Positions 24,954 to 40,400 of a DNA stretch of 64,000 nt are shown here, piece after piece. The translations under genes were made by a program, and so were the position numbers. Under the pieces are notes generated by a model. It had not been told where the DNA came from. It did not search any database and worked only from the letters and a program-made list of their open reading frames with translations. The stretch spans positions 1-64,000 of the IMG/VR virus record IMGVR_UViG_3300008117_000043; one strand, written 5' to 3'. This DNA comes from a virus. How positions within the stretch are numbered: the first letter of the stretch is position 1; the number at the start of each line of letters is the position of its first letter.

Positions 24954-24975
24954 TATCTGTTAATAGGAAACAGAT

Positions 24976-27900
24976 ATGTCAGCAACTGATAGACAAAATA
25001 GACTTTTAGTCGCAGAAGACTGGAAAAGAATATACCAAAGTTATAGAAACGCAGACTTTCAAAGTTACGATTTTGAAAATCTTCGTAGAACTATGATTAG
25101 CTATCTTCGAGAAAATTATCCAGAAGATTTCAATGATTATATTGAATCTAGCGAGTACCTTGCATTAATTGATCTAATAGCATTTTTGGGACAAAATGTT
25201 GCATTTAGGGTTGATTTAAATGCTAGAGAAAACTTTTTAGAACTTGCAGAACGCAGAGATAGTGTCCTACGTCTAGCTAGATTACTAAGCTACACGCCAA
25301 AAAGGAATATTCCTGCTAGCGGATTACTAAAGTTCACTAGCGTAAGCACTACACAAACAGTTGTTGATAGTAACGGACGAAATTTATCCGGACAAACTGT
25401 ATTGTGGAATGATCCTGCTAATACTAATTGGTACGATCAATTTATTAAAATAATAAATGCAGCTATACCTGCAAGCAAACAGTTTGGAAATCCGGACGAT
25501 AAAAAGACAGTATACGGAGTCCCAACTGAACAATATAGATTTCAGAGCGTAAATGCAGATGTTCCGGTTTACTCGTTTACAAAAACAGTAGACGGCCGTA
25601 ACATGGATTTTGAAATAGTTAGCACTGTGTTTACTGGAGCTGACGAAATATACGAAGAGTCCCCTAGCGTCGCAAACAATCTTGCTTTCCTTTATAGAGA
25701 AGACGGAAAAGGCCCAGCAAGTAATTCAACTGGATTCTTTTTACATTTTAGACAAGGTACATTAAATCAAGGAACGTTTACAATTACTCAACCTTCAACT
25801 AACGAAGTAGTTGACCTTGACGCTGTTAATGTTAACAACAGCGACATGTGGCTTTATAAAATTGATAACAATGGATTTGAAACAGAGCAGTGGGCTAAAG
25901 TTCCTTCATTAGAGGGTAACAATATCATTTATAACAGTCTGCAAAAAAATATTAAAAATATTTTTACTGTTATTACACGATCAAGTGATCGCGTAAGTTT
26001 ATCGTTTAGTGACGGTACATTTGGAAACTTACCGCTTGGCACATTTAGAGTATACTATAGAATTAGTAACGGATTAAATTATACAATTAATCCAAAAGAT
26101 GTTAGAGGAATCACTATTGATATTCCTTACGTTTCTAATATTGGTCAAGTTGAAACACTGACAATTACAATGTCATTACAAACAAGTGTGGCGAATTCCG
26201 CAGCATCGGAAACAAATGCAGAAATTAAAAATAATGCACCGGCTACATATTACACACAAAATAGAATGATTACAGCTGAGGATTATAATATTAGTCCTTT
26301 ATCAGTAAGTCAAAGTGTAGCAAAAATAAAATCAATCAATAGATCTAGCAGTGGCATAAGTCGATATTTTGATCTAGTTGATCCAACCGGGAAGTATAGT
26401 AAGACTAATTTATTTGCCGACGATGGGGCTGTGTATATTGAAAAATTTATTGACAATTTTAAATTCAGTTATTTGACTAGAACAGATATTGAGAGTGTCA
26501 TTTATAATGAAATTTCATCTATCTTAGAAAAAAATACATTAAGAGATTTTTACTATTCAGAATTTCCAAATGTAGATACCGCACCGGTTGATGTTAAGTG
26601 GATAAACGTAACTTCTGATACTAATCAGTCTACCGGATATTTTACCGACCTATCTGAAATTATTCCTTTTAAAACAGGAGCATTTACAACTACTGAGTTA
26701 AAACATATAGAATTTGGAGCCTTATTAAAATTTGTAGTACCTAATTCTGCAACACAATATTTTGACACATCCGATAGCAATAAAATTGTTACTACTACTG
26801 AAAACACCAGCCTAATTCCTAATGCATCATCGGTGCTATGGACTAAGGTTGTTAGCGTATACGGTGACGGCACAAATAATAATACTGGTATTAAGCCAGA
26901 TGGTGCTGGAACAGTACTATTGAACGATGTAATACCGTCAAACGCAGTGTTACAACAAATTATCCCTAGATGGCGCACTTCTCTTGAGACTACTGTAGTC
27001 AGTACAATGGTTGATTTAATTTATTCTAATAAACCATTTGGACTTCGATACGATGTTAATACAAAGACCTGGAAAATTATTTTTGAAGCCAATCTTAACC
27101 AAAGCACAACATTTAGTTTAGGCAAGGCTGGAGATATTGGAAATTCAAAATTAGATAACAGTTGGATATTTTTATTCACAACTGACACCGAGTACTATAC
27201 TGTCCAATATAGACAACTAAGATACATCTTCGAAAGTGATAAACAGATACGTTTTTATTTTGATGCTTCGGATAAAGTATATGATGTGAAATCAAATACT
27301 ACAATCAAGGATAAAATAAAAATTTTACGAATTAACACACGACCGTCGTTAACTATTCCCTATACATTAGATTTAGATTGGGAAATTTCTGAAGAGTTTA
27401 AAGGATTAGATGGTTACGTAGATACTAAAAAGATTCAAATTACATTTACTGACACTGATGAAGATAGTGTAGTAGATAACCCAGAATTATTTGAACAACT
27501 TATTAACAAAAGCAGTTCAAAGTACTATGTAGTACTTGAAAAATATTCAATCGCACAAGGGCAAGAAGATTATAGATATCTTTCAAATACGGGAGAAGTA
27601 ATAATTCTACCCTCAGAAAGTTCTGTGATTAATTTTAATGACTACAACGACAGTCAGCATTTTTATTTTGTTGATACGGATGTAGTTAAAAAATTAAATC
27701 TATCCCAAGGAAAATTAAGTTTTAGTGATTCATATCGAGTATTTCAAGGAAGAGATAATTTAAATTTTCAGTATATTCATAATGCTGATTACGAATCTAG
27801 AATTGATCCAGGCCTTACTAATATTGTAGACATTTTTGTTTTAACTAAAAACTACGATAAAGAATATCGAAGATACCTACAAGGAAGTTTAACGACCGAA

Positions 27901-28440
27901 CCACTACCACCAAGCAGCGATGAGTTGTTTAATTTATTATCTACAGATCTTAATAAAATAAAATCTATTAGCGATGAAATTATCTACCATCCTGTCAAAT
28001 ATAAAATTTTATTTGGAAATAAGGCATCTCCGGACCTTCAAGCAACCTTTAAAATTGTTAAAAATTCTGAAAAGGTAGTAAGTGATAATGATATTAAATC
28101 AAGAGCGTTATCTGCAATAAATCAATTTTTCTCTTTGGAAAATTGGGACTTCGGAGATAGTTTTTACTTTACAGAACTAGCAACATATGTGATGAATCAA
28201 TTAGCACCAGATATTGTAAATTTTATTATTGTACCTAATAAATCAAATTTATTTTTTGGTAGCTTATATGAAATTCAAGCAGAAAGAGATCAAATATTTG
28301 TAAGCGGAGCATCTGTGGATAATATTGAAATTATTTCCGCAATTACTGCAACAAAAATTAAGAGCTCTGGTGAAATCTTTATACAATCAACAACACTAAA
28401 TGAACAAAATATTCTTAGCAGCACGATTGGGAGTGTTTAA
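24976..28440 (+). CDS. 6: Baseplate wedge protein gp6
   Basis: This 1154-residue protein is the T4-type gp6 wedge subunit. The N-terminus is diagnostic: LLVAEDWKRIYQSYRNADFQ, SYLRENYPEDFNDYIESSEY, LALIDLIAFLGQNVAFRVDL, and NARENFLELAERRDSVLRLA. A middle region (PATYYTQNRMITAEDYNISP near 420) is the gpJ-like wedge motif. It is much longer than T4 gp6 (660 residues), with extra beta-rich inserts from about residue 550 to 950. Its stop shares a base with the next start (TAATGG). Confidence 0.93.
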   Translation: MSATDRQNRLLVAEDWKRIYQSYRNADFQSYDFENLRRTMISYLRENYPEDFNDYIESSEYLALIDLIAFLGQNVAFRVDLNARENFLELAERRDSVLRLARLLSYTPKRNIPASGLLKFTSVSTTQTVVDSNGRNLSGQTVLWNDPANTNWYDQFIKIINAAIPASKQFGNPDDKKTVYGVPTEQYRFQSVNADVPVYSFTKTVDGRNMDFEIVSTVFTGADEIYEESPSVANNLAFLYREDGKGPASNSTGFFLHFRQGTLNQGTFTITQPSTNEVVDLDAVNVNNSDMWLYKIDNNGFETEQWAKVPSLEGNNIIYNSLQKNIKNIFTVITRSSDRVSLSFSDGTFGNLPLGTFRVYYRISNGLNYTINPKDVRGITIDIPYVSNIGQVETLTITMSLQTSVANSAASETNAEIKNNAPATYYTQNRMITAEDYNISPLSVSQSVAKIKSINRSSSGISRYFDLVDPTGKYSKTNLFADDGAVYIEKFIDNFKFSYLTRTDIESVIYNEISSILEKNTLRDFYYSEFPNVDTAPVDVKWINVTSDTNQSTGYFTDLSEIIPFKTGAFTTTELKHIEFGALLKFVVPNSATQYFDTSDSNKIVTTTENTSLIPNASSVLWTKVVSVYGDGTNNNTGIKPDGAGTVLLNDVIPSNAVLQQIIPRWRTSLETTVVSTMVDLIYSNKPFGLRYDVNTKTWKIIFEANLNQSTTFSLGKAGDIGNSKLDNSWIFLFTTDTEYYTVQYRQLRYIFESDKQIRFYFDASDKVYDVKSNTTIKDKIKILRINTRPSLTIPYTLDLDWEISEEFKGLDGYVDTKKIQITFTDTDEDSVVDNPELFEQLINKSSSKYYVVLEKYSIAQGQEDYRYLSNTGEVIILPSESSVINFNDYNDSQHFYFVDTDVVKKLNLSQGKLSFSDSYRVFQGRDNLNFQYIHNADYESRIDPGLTNIVDIFVLTKNYDKEYRRYLQGSLTTEPLPPSSDELFNLLSTDLNKIKSISDEIIYHPVKYKILFGNKASPDLQATFKIVKNSEKVVSDNDIKSRALSAINQFFSLENWDFGDSFYFTELATYVMNQLAPDIVNFIIVPNKSNLFFGSLYEIQAERDQIFVSGASVDNIEIISAITATKIKSSGEIFIQSTTLNEQNILSSTIGSV

Positions 28441-31400
28441 TGGCATACGATAAAAATCAAAATGAGAACGGTGTCCCTATAAATTCAAACGAAAAAAGAA
28501 GATCGTCAAGTCTTCTTCCTAGATTTTATAGAACAGATGCTAACAAAAAATTTACCGAAGCCACTATAGATCAACTAACACAGCCTGGAAAAGTTAAAAA
28601 AGTAAATGGCTACATTGGAAGAAAAAACGCCAAAGCAGTCACGGCTAGCGATATTTTTATTGAAGCATCGGATATTGATAGATCTAATTATCAACTTGAA
28701 CCTGCAGCAATTATTCAAGACTACTTAGGCAATGTATCATTTTTAAAAGATTATATAGATCACATTAATCATGTTAAGATCAATAACGGAATCGTTGATA
28801 ACCATGAGAGATTAAACAAGCAAGAATTTTATTCTTGGGAACCTCATATCTGCTGGGACAAATTTGCTAATTTTCAACAGTATTTTTGGTTACCCTATGG
28901 CCCTCCTGTTATTTCTGTAGCAGGACAACAACTAGCAATAGAAAGCACTTATACTGTTGTTACTGTTGACGAGGGAGATAACCGGTCTTTTGTTTTCACA
29001 CCAGACGGATTAAGTAAAAATCCTTCTTTAACATTATACAGAGGACAAACTTATAATTTTATAATTAATTCTCCAGGAGAACCATTCAGTATTAAAACTG
29101 AACGAACTATTGGCTCAACAGATCGTTACTTGCAGGGTGTAAGTCAAAATGCTGTAGAAGTAGGAGAAATTAAATTTTCAATTCCTGAGGACGCACCGGA
29201 CTTTTTATTTTACACAAGTGAAAATAATATTGATACTTCGGGCATATTTAAAATACAAGACATTACAGAAAACACATTTTTAGATGTTGAAAAAGACATC
29301 CTAGGCAAAAAGACTTATACTATGTCTAATGGTGTTTCTTTTAGTAACGGAATGAAAATTAAATTTACTGGAACTGTATCTCCTGAAAAGTATTCTAATT
29401 CTATTTGGTATGTTGAGGGTGTAGGAAATAAAATTACATTAGTAAGCGAAAAAGATTTAGAAATCATCAGCACATATACTTCTGATAGTCAGGTGTTGTT
29501 CGATGACACTCCTTTTGATTTTTTACCTTTTAGTGATGCAAATAGTTTAGCTGCATCAAAAGATTATATTACTATCAATAGATCAAGTCCAGATAGAAAT
29601 CCGTGGGCTAGATATAATCGATGGTTCCACGAAGATGTGATTAAAACTAGTTATGAATTAAATTCTTTAGCGCCAGATATTGATCAGAGCGGAAGAGCAA
29701 AAAGACCAATTATTGAATTTGATGCAGGTGTAAAATTATATAATTTTGGATCAGTTGCAAAGAAAAATGTAGATTTAGTAGATACATTTACTACTGACGT
29801 TTTTAGTACTATTGAAGGAAGTTTAGGTTATAATATTGATAATGTAGATCTAGTAAACGGCCAGAGAATTCTGTTCACAGCTGATACAGATATACGAGTT
29901 CAAGGGAAAATTTTTGAAGTTAAGTTTATCAACGTAAAGCCAGCCAATCGACAAGTTGAATTTAACGGAATTACAAATGTAGAAATTCCGACTAACCACC
30001 TTAATCTTGATATTGATCACGGATTAGTTAACGGAAGACGAGTAGAATATTTGTCAAATGGTAACACTGCAATTGGTGGACTAGTTAATCGCCAAGTTTA
30101 TTATGTTTACGTAGTTGATAATAAAAGAATTAGACTATATTCAGATAAAAATCTAACACAAGTTGTTACCTTAACCTCGCAAAGTGAAGGAAATCACTTG
30201 CTTGATATAGTAACGGTAGCACAAGATCAAATTACTCTAATTGAAACTGACGATACTGTTCCTATTAACGGAGAAACAGTTCTTGTAAAGTTCGGCCAAG
30301 AAAATCAAGGATCAATGTATTATTATAATGGATCCATTTGGAACAAAGGCCAGCAAAAAATAACAGTAAATCAGTCTCCTTTATTTGATTTATTTGACGA
30401 GGATGGAAATAGCTTTGCAGACATTTCTGTTTACGACGGATCAAGTTTTGCAGGAAATAAGATTTTTTCATATAAAACTTCTTCACTTAGTGCCGACTCT
30501 GAATTAGGGTTCGGGTTATCTTATCAAAATATAGCAAATGTAGGAGACATATTATTTGAATTTAATCTATTAACAGATTATTTTCAATATAAAGAAAACT
30601 TTGTTACACTATCAAAAAATACAGATACTGGATTTTTAAAAATTATTCACGGATATAATCTTGAAGAATATTCTAATGGATGGTGTAAGAATTTAATTAC
30701 TAATGCTCAACCTATTATTAGAATTTACGAAGGTACAGAATATAAGAATAACTTTCCTATTGACGTATACGATAATGCAAACGATTTATTAGATCTTGAA
30801 GTTAGAGTTTTAATTAACGGTAAAAGAATTCCAAAGACTGCGTTTACTGTAGAAACAGGAATAAACTACAAATACGTATCGCTTAATCAAAACAGTAGAA
30901 TAACAATTACAGATTCAGATGTAATAACCTTAAAATGCTTTGCAAAACAAGCTAAGAATAAAAAAGGATATTACGAAATACCTTTAAGTTTACAAAATAA
31001 TCCTTTAAACAATAATTTACAATACTTTACTTTAGGCGAAGTTATTGATCATGTATCTTCAATCTCTGAAAATATTCCAGGATTTGTAGGAAATTATATT
31101 GGACAAGGTAATCTTAGAGACTTAGGAGACACATCCTCGTACGGTACACGGTTCGTTCAGCACACATGTCCGTTAAATTTTAGTCTTTATCATCTTGGTT
31201 CAAAAACTGCTAATGTTCTAAAATCTGTTGAAGACGCTAAAGAAACGTATGCAACATTCAAAAGATTATTTTTAAGACTAGCCGAAGAATCAGGTTCTGG
31301 CAGCAATATTAGGGACCATGTTGATGAGATTTTATATCAAATAAATCAACAGACTCCTAAAACAAATCCTTATTATCTAAGCGATATGTTTGCCTATGGA

Positions 31401-34400
31401 CCAAGTAAAAAAACTGAATATCCTGTGTTGGATTCTCGTGTAAAGATGTACCCAATTTCTGATGTATTTGATATGTCAGCATTATCAAATAAGTCAGTTT
31501 TAGTTTATCTAAATGGTGAACAACTACTTTACGGATTGAATTATACCTTTACTTCTTCAGGATATTTAGAAATCATCTTAGACATCAACGAGGATGACTT
31601 GATTGAAGTATATGAGTACGAGTCAACTGACGGAACTTTCGTACCTCCTACACCAACAAAATTAGGCATCTGGCCAAAGTTTGTTCCTGAAATTTTTCAA
31701 GATACAACTTATATTGAACCTACAGATGTTATACAAGGACACGACGGAAGTATTACTATTGCATTTGGTGATTATAGAGATGAATTGCTTCTAGAGTTAG
31801 AAAAAAGAATTTATAATAATATAAAAATCTCTTACAATCCAGAAATTTTTAACATTGAAGATACTATCCCAGGTTACTTTAGAAATACAGACTATGATTT
31901 AGATGAATACAATCAAGTCCTATCAAAATATTTTTATTACTGGTCAAGCCAAATAGATCAAGATTACACTAGATTACCAACGTATGACAGAACTAACGGC
32001 TTTACTTTCAATTATAGAGGAAACATTGCACCTGACGGAAGACCCGTGCCAGCACACTGGAGAGCAATTTATAAATGGCTCCTTGATACAGACAGACCGC
32101 ATTCACATCCTTGGGAGGTTTTAGGATTTACTATTAAACCTGTATGGTGGGAATCAGTATATGGACCAGCGCCATACACTGCTAATAATAGAATTCTTTG
32201 GCAAGATTTAAATGACGGTGCAGTTCGAGAGCCAGGAAAACCAGTAACTAGAAAGTTGCACTACAAGCGGCCAGGACTGATAGATATGATTCCTGTTGAC
32301 CATCAAGGAAGATTAATAAGTCCGTACGAAACCGGAATGGTCACTGGCGTAATAAATCCAAGCCCAGCCGGATATTTAGAATTTGGAGATCAAGGTCCAG
32401 TTGAGACAGCATGGAGAAGATCAAGTCTTTATCCGTTTGCTGCGCTTCTAGCCTTCTTAACCTTATCTCCTAACAAAACATTAGGAACTTGCTTTGATAG
32501 AAGTAGAATTGTAAAAAATAAAGCCAATCAGTTAGTATACAAAGACACCAATCTTCGTATAAGACTTCAGGATATAATTTTACCTTCGAATGTTAATGAT
32601 GCTACTCGAGAATATTCCAGCGGATTAATAAATTATATCTCTGATCATATTTTTACTATCAACAATTATAATATTTCTAGTTATAAGAGTGACTTGTCGT
32701 CTTTAACAAATAGAATAGTCAGCAAACTTGGCGGATTTACCAGTAAGGAAAAATTTAGATTAATTCTTGATTCTAAATCTCCAACTTCTAAAAATAATGT
32801 ATTTGTTCCGCAGGAGAATTATAACATTGTTCTTAACACTAGCTCTCCAATTAGAAAAATTTCTTATAGTGGAGTTATTATTGTTAAAGTGTCTGACGGA
32901 TTTAATATTGCAGGGTATAATCAAGACGAACCGTATTTTAGTTACTATTCTAAATTACAAGACGGTCCTACTATTAGAATTGGCGGAATAAGCGAATCAT
33001 TTACAGATTTTGATACTAACCAAACTTATGTAGCTGGAAAAGTAATTAGATACAACGGAAGATATTATAGAGTAAAAACTAATCACATAAGCGGAGATAC
33101 TTTTGATAAAGATCTTTATGTCTTATTACCAAGTCTCCCAGAAACAGGCGGAGTAGTTGCCACTCTTGGTAAAGTTTGGGAAAAACGTAAAGTATTAAAA
33201 TTAAGTTACGGAACTACACTTAGTACAATACAAGAAGTGGTAAGTTTTTTAGAAGGATACGGTATCTATTTAGAAGACCAAGGATTTGTATTTGACGACT
33301 TTAATACTAACACTGAAAGTATTTCTAATTGGAACACCAGCTTAAAAGAATTTATGTTCTGGGCTACTCAGAAATGGAAAACTGGAGCAGTTATCTCTCT
33401 AAGTCCTGCAGCAGAAAAAATTACTCTTAATACTGAGTTTTCAGTAGTTAATGATATTAAAGATAGTTTTTACGGATATAACATTTTAAGAGTTGACGGG
33501 CAAAAATTAGATCCTGATCTAACAAGCATTTATAGAACAGATAACAATTATTCAGTAAGTCCTGCAAACACTAGCCACGGAATTTATTCAGCTACTTTTT
33601 ATCTAATACAAAAAGAACATGTAGTTGTTATAGATAATAGAACAATGTTTAATGATGTTATCTATGATTTAGAACCAGGGTATCGTCAAGAAAGAATTAA
33701 AATAAACGGCTACCTTACTCAAAGCTGGACAGGCGGATTTAGTATTCCAGGATTTATCTATGATGAAGCAGTAATTAAAGATTGGGAGCCTTGGACAGAT
33801 TACTCGTTAGGAACAATTGTAAAGTTTAAAGAATTTTATTATAGTGCAAACAAATTTATTCCCGGAGTAGAACTGTTTAATAGTAATGAGTGGAAGCTAC
33901 TATTAGAAAAACCTACACCTAGGTTAATTCCTAACTGGGATTATAAAGCAGAACAGTTTACTGATTTCTATGATTTAGACACAGATAATTTTGATGCAGG
34001 CCAACAAAAAGTAGCGCAACATTTAATTGGATATCAAAATAGACAGTACCTTGAAAATATTATTCGAGACGACGTAAGTCAGTATAAGTTTTATCAAGGT
34101 ATGATTATTGAGAAGGGCACAAAGAATGTTTTAAACAAACTGTTTGACGTTTTAAGTGCAAACGACCAAGATAGTCTTGTGTTTGATGAAGAATGGGCTG
34201 TTAGAGTAGGAGAATACGGTGCAAGTGCAGCGTTTGATGAAATTGAAATTAAACTAAAAGAAGATAATTTTAAAATTAATCCACAGCCAATTGAATTTGT
34301 TAATTCTATTGATTCTAATATTGTTGACTCTGTTTACAGACAAGTGCCAACAGACCTTGTTGTTAGAACAGTTAATTATTCTAGTAATCCTTGGCCAATA

Positions 34401-37400
34401 AGATCTCATAAAACAAGATTTTTAAGAACTCCAGGGTATGTAAGATACGACGACGTAACACTTAGTGTTGATTCTTTACTTGACCTTTTAGATCAAAATC
34501 CAAATGAATTTTCAATAGGAGATTACATTTGGTGCGCCTTTGAAACATTAAATGCAGGCGGCGATTATTGGAATGTTTATAGAATTACTCGAGCACCATT
34601 TACTATTATAGGTGCAACATATGACAACGGAATCTTAACATTTGAATGTGATATAACTCCTAATTTATCTATTGGGGATGTATTTGGATTACAATCGTCA
34701 GGCGACGCTGACGGATTTTATACAGTGTCTGATCTAATAGACGATACTATAGTTGTAGAAAAAGAAATTCCAAACTTTCAAGGATTATCAGGCGCAACTA
34801 GAGAATTGATTTTTGTTAGTCAGAGACTTGAAAGTATTGATTTAGCTAATGAAATTTTATCTACAAATATTAAAGCCGGAGAACTGATATGGGCAGATTC
34901 AAATGAACAGTCTAACAACTGGGCAGTTTGGAAAAATTCTCCAGTATATGCTAAAGTAGAATTAAAAAATGATGAGCCAAGAACCGAAGAAAAATTTGGT
35001 ATTGCCCTAGCTACAAACAAGCTTGGAACTACTTTGGCTGTAGGAACAGAACAAAATAAAGTATTAATATACAATGTATTCAATGGAACTTGGGGAAGAC
35101 TACAAGAACTTACTGTGTCAGCCTTAGGTCCTATAGCAGATTTTACAAATAGCGGCTTTGGAACTAAATTGGCAATGTCAGAAGATGCAGAGTGGTTAGC
35201 TATTGCTGCTCCTCGTGCTTCTAACATTAAAACAACTTACCGCGGCAATTATAATTCAACAGCAAATTATAATGAAAACGACATTGTTCGAGTTGGAAAT
35301 GTTCATTGGCAAGCTGCAACTAACTTATTAGATGCTGAAACATCAACTATTGATCAATTTGCTCAAGACTGGACTCCCGCAAGATTAATCGAAGCAACTA
35401 AATCAGGAACACCTTCTGGCTATGTTGGTCAAGGATTGGTTGTTTTATACAAAAGAATTGCTGATGGAACATACAGAGTAGTAACATCATTTACTAGCCC
35501 TCATCCTGTATTAAACAACGAAGAATTTGGTACAAAGATGAAGTTCTCTCAGTCTAATGGAGAGTATATTCTTGGTATAACAAGTCCTCTATCTGGAAAA
35601 TTATATCTGTATAGATACTCTAACGTAAGTGACGATAGCGGCATTGAGTGGCACATGGATTATGATAGAAGGTATCGTGGCGCCTTTAGCAGTTTAATTG
35701 AGTATTACCAGGGAGATTTAGTATTTTATAATCAAAGTATATATGAAGCAATTGAGGATTTATCTGCCGGTGCATTTGATATTGATCAATGGACAGTAGT
35801 AACTGATAAAAATATATTAGGATATTTCCCCAACGATGTATTAAACATTGAGGACACTAGCCCTGCTTCTGATAAGTTTGCTTATGATTTTGATTTTTCT
35901 TCCTCAGGGGATCGTTTAGCGATATCAGCCCCTAATGCAGACAAGGTATTTGTATATCAGTATAATGGCAATAGCTACGATCTTATTTTACCAGTATTAG
36001 AACCGGCAACAGGCGATCTTGAAGCAAACACAAGATTTGGTGCCAGTGTAGCATTAAGCAGTACTGGAGATTCTCTAGCCATTGGAATTACAGACATAGT
36101 AGGCGCTTCCAACAACGGAAAAATATTTGTCTATGATTTAACTAGCGAAACCTATGAAAAAGCTCAAACTATTCGTAGTATCAGTGATGAGATTGACGAA
36201 AGATTTGGGTCAACTATTGAATTCATGAATGATGATAAAACACTATTAGTGTTTAGTAAGAAAGGCGACACCTTCCAAGACGGCAGCACTGTTATTCTAG
36301 ATAACGGAAGAATAGATATATTTGACAAGTATTATACTAACTTCATATATGGAGAAAGTTTAACGTTTAATGATTCTTCCTTACTAAAATACGGAGAAAG
36401 TATTGCGGTAGCCGATAGTACTATACTAGTTTCGGCACCAGAGTATGACGATAGCTACGTTGAAAATACAGGAATTGTATATTCATTTAAAAAACTAAAA
36501 ACTCAATACAGTTGGAAAAAACTTTATCAAGAGTCTGCAGTAGTAGACGTTGAAAAAATTAAAAAATTATTCGTTTATAATTCAAGAACAAATACATTAT
36601 TAAATTACCTAGACGTAATAGATCCTGTGCAAGGAAAGATTGCCGGACCTGCTGATCAAGAAATTAAATTTAAAACCTATTTTGATCCTGCGATCTATTC
36701 TTATAGTAATAACGACTTAAACGTAGATGAAGGTTTAGACTGGACGTCGGAACAGGTTGGCGTATTATGGTGGGACTTAACCAACGCAAAATTTTTAGAC
36801 AGCTATGTTGAAGACCTAATATACAGATCAAGCACATGGAATACCTTGCATAAAAATGCAAGTATTGATATCTACGAATGGGTAGAATCAAAGATTTTAC
36901 CATCTGCATGGGACGATATTGCAGATACTGAATCCGGTTTAAGTCAAGGAATAAGCGGTCAAAGTTTATACGGCGATAATGCCTACAGTATTAAGAAACG
37001 ATACGATAGTATTTCAAAAACATTTAAGAACACTTACTATTTTTGGGTTAAAAACAAAGTTACAGTGCCATCAGTAGCAGGAAGAAATATCAGTGCTACT
37101 GATGTTGCAAATTTAATTTCAGATCCAAAAGCTCAGGGATATCAGTTTGTTTCTTTCTTATCAAAGAACAGTATAAATCTTTATAATTTTAAATCATTAC
37201 TTGAGAATAATGATGTAAATCTAAATTTCCAGTATTGGATAATTGATAAGACAGATAACAATTCACATTATCAGTGGAAAATTATTTCTGAAAACGAGAA
37301 TACATCTATTCCTAAAGAGATTGAAGAAAAATGGTTTTACAGTTTAGTAGGCAAGGATGCTAATGATAGACCTCTACCGGATTTAAATTTACCTATTAAA

Positions 37401-40400
37401 TTACGATATGGTATTGAATCTAGGCCAAGACAGAGTATGTTTGTTAATAGATTAGAAGCATTAAAACAACTATTTGAACGTGCAAATTCTGTACTAGCTA
37501 AAAATCTAATAGCAGATGATTATGACTTGAGCGATTTGTTAATGACTGAACCAAAGCCCTCGTCTGTTTCTAGACTTTACGATAGAGTTATCGATACAGA
37601 ATTAGAATTAAGATTTATTAATACTGATAGTCTCCGCCAGGCAATATTAACTCCTGTTATTACTGATGGACGAATTACTGAAGTAGTTATTAGTAATTCT
37701 GGATATGGATATACAACTGCACCGTCTATTAAAATATACGGATCAGGAAAAAATGCAGATATACTACCAGTAATAAACTCAAAAGGCCAAATTACTGAAG
37801 TTTTAATTAATAATCCTGGACAAGGATATTCAGATGGTACACGATTAACAGTAAGATATTATAGCGTACTTGTTAATAGTGATTCTGCTGCTCTTAATCG
37901 ATGGAGCATTTATCAGTGGGATAATGTTTCCTGGTTTAGAGCAAAAACTCAAACATACGATGTAACTCAATATTGGGATTATATTGATTATTATGCTACA
38001 GGTTACAACCAATTTACTAAAGTAGATTATGCAGTAGACGGTACTTATCAGCTACCATTACTTAAAACCAAAATTGGAGACACAGTTAAAGTTAACAATA
38101 TAGGATCAGGCGGCTGGATAATCCTTGAAAAATATGCAGATAGTACAAGTGTTGATTATACTCAAAGTTATAGTGTCGTTGGTCGTTATCAAGGAACTAT
38201 ACAATTTAAAGATAATCTTTACAAATATAAAGAAGGTGGTGTTGGCTACGATGGAAGTTTATTTGATTCTGACGGGTACGATGAATTTGCCTCAGTCGAA
38301 TTAAGAGTAATTTTAAATTCTTTTAAAGATAAAATTTTTGTCGATACATTAAGAGTTGAATATTTAAAACTGTTCTTCTCAAGTATTAGATATGTACTAT
38401 CGGAGCAAACATTAGTTGATTGGGTATTTAAAACTAGTTTTGTAAAGGCAAAACATAATGTAGGTAGTTTAAAACAAAAAGTTACCTACAATAATGATAA
38501 CTTAGATAATTTTGAAGATTATATTAATGAAGTTAAACCTTATAGAACTAAAATTAGAGAATTTATCAGTACGTATAATACAGTTCAAAATACTCCGTTA
38601 AGTCTAACAGACTTTGATTTACAATCTACTATTAGTAATCAGGATACAATTATTCCAGTAAATGTTAGGGTTTCTGAGACCGTAAATGCGGTTCCTCCTG
38701 TAACAGAGATTAGTGGTACTAGTGTATTATCGGAATATCCGTGGAAACATTGGTATGATAATGTTGGATTTACACTAAGTTCGATTGAAATCGTAGATGG
38801 AGGTTCTGGATATATAACAGCCCCAACCGTTATTATAGAAGATAGTTATGGAGTAAAAGCATCGGCAAAAGCATTTATTTCAAACGGACAGGTGTCTAAA
38901 ATTCGAATAATAAATTCCGGAACTAGATTCCTTAAAGCACCAATTGTAACTCTTTCTGGAGGAACAGCCTTATCAGACAATTATGCTAGAGCTGTAGCAA
39001 TTATTGAAAATGGTGTCGTTAGAAGTTCTATGATTAAAATGAGATTTGATAGAACAACTAGAACATATGCAGTAACTAGTATTCTTGAAACAGAAACATT
39101 CTCTGGCGACATTCAAGTAACAGGAAAGAGGTTACAATTTGATCTAAAATGGGCACCAAATACTGAGGTTGGGAAAACTTTAATTACAATTAATAATGTT
39201 GAAATATTAAGAGATGATTATAGATTAGTTGTTAAGAATACACAAATAAATGGATTTACACAGTACTACGGATCTGTAATTTTTGAAACTCCGCCGACAA
39301 AAGGTGCAACTGTAGTTATTAGATATAATAAATCATCTATACATCTTAATGCTGCGGATAGAATTAATTTTTATTACGATCCTCAGACTGCTCAATTAGG
39401 TAAGCAACTAAGTCAATTAATGACAGGCGTTGACTACGGTGGCGTAAACATAGTTGGTCTTGATTTCAATATACAATACGGCTGGGATAACTTACCTTGG
39501 ATGACAATTCCGTGGGACACATTTGATGATTCTTTTGATGATTATGTCTATACCGGTGCGAATTATGAAGTAGTTTTAGATTATGTTCCTGCATTAAATG
39601 AAGAAATTAACGTTTATATTAGTAGGTACGATCCTGAGGACCTAAGGTCTGTGAACGGTTATTTGCCGCCTGTTAGAATCGACAACTATGATTATGAAGG
39701 TGTTCCTATTCCTGGATACCCTGATGCAGTAATGGCTACATTTGTAGGAGACGGAGTAAACCAAACAGTGGTGATCCCCGAAGATAAAATTACAATTAAC
39801 AGCAATGATATTGTTATTGTAAGACGATCAACAAGCGATGGCAGCTATAAACCTTTAGAAACTAACTATGACATACGTCTTGACGGAGGACCAATTGATT
39901 ATTCATCTGCTACAGGGTTAAATGCAGATGATATTATTATTGACGGTGACGGATTCGTTACACCAACGTCAAGTTCGGCACCCGAAGAAGTTGTACCAGG
40001 ACATATTTCTGACACTGTAGCAATTAAAGTTTATAATAGACCAACAAGCGGGTCTGCAAAAATTATCTCTAAAAATTACAAAGGAGACAATTCAACATCT
40101 AGTTTTACCCTTGATCAGATTCCAAATGGAAATGCTGTATTAATTGTAAAATTGGACGATCAAATTTTAACCAGAGGTGTTGATTATCAGTACGATTGGA
40201 AACTAAATGAAGTTAAGTTAACAGCAGCAGCGTCTAATACACAGATAGTTAACATTACATCTTTTGGATTAAATTCATCTAATGTAGTTGATTTAGATTA
40301 TTTTATAGCTGACGGTGTTTCAACAGAATTCATAACTAGAGCATCTTGGTCAAGTAATTTTGAAGGATTCGTTCTAGTTAACGGCGAAGCAATAGACTAT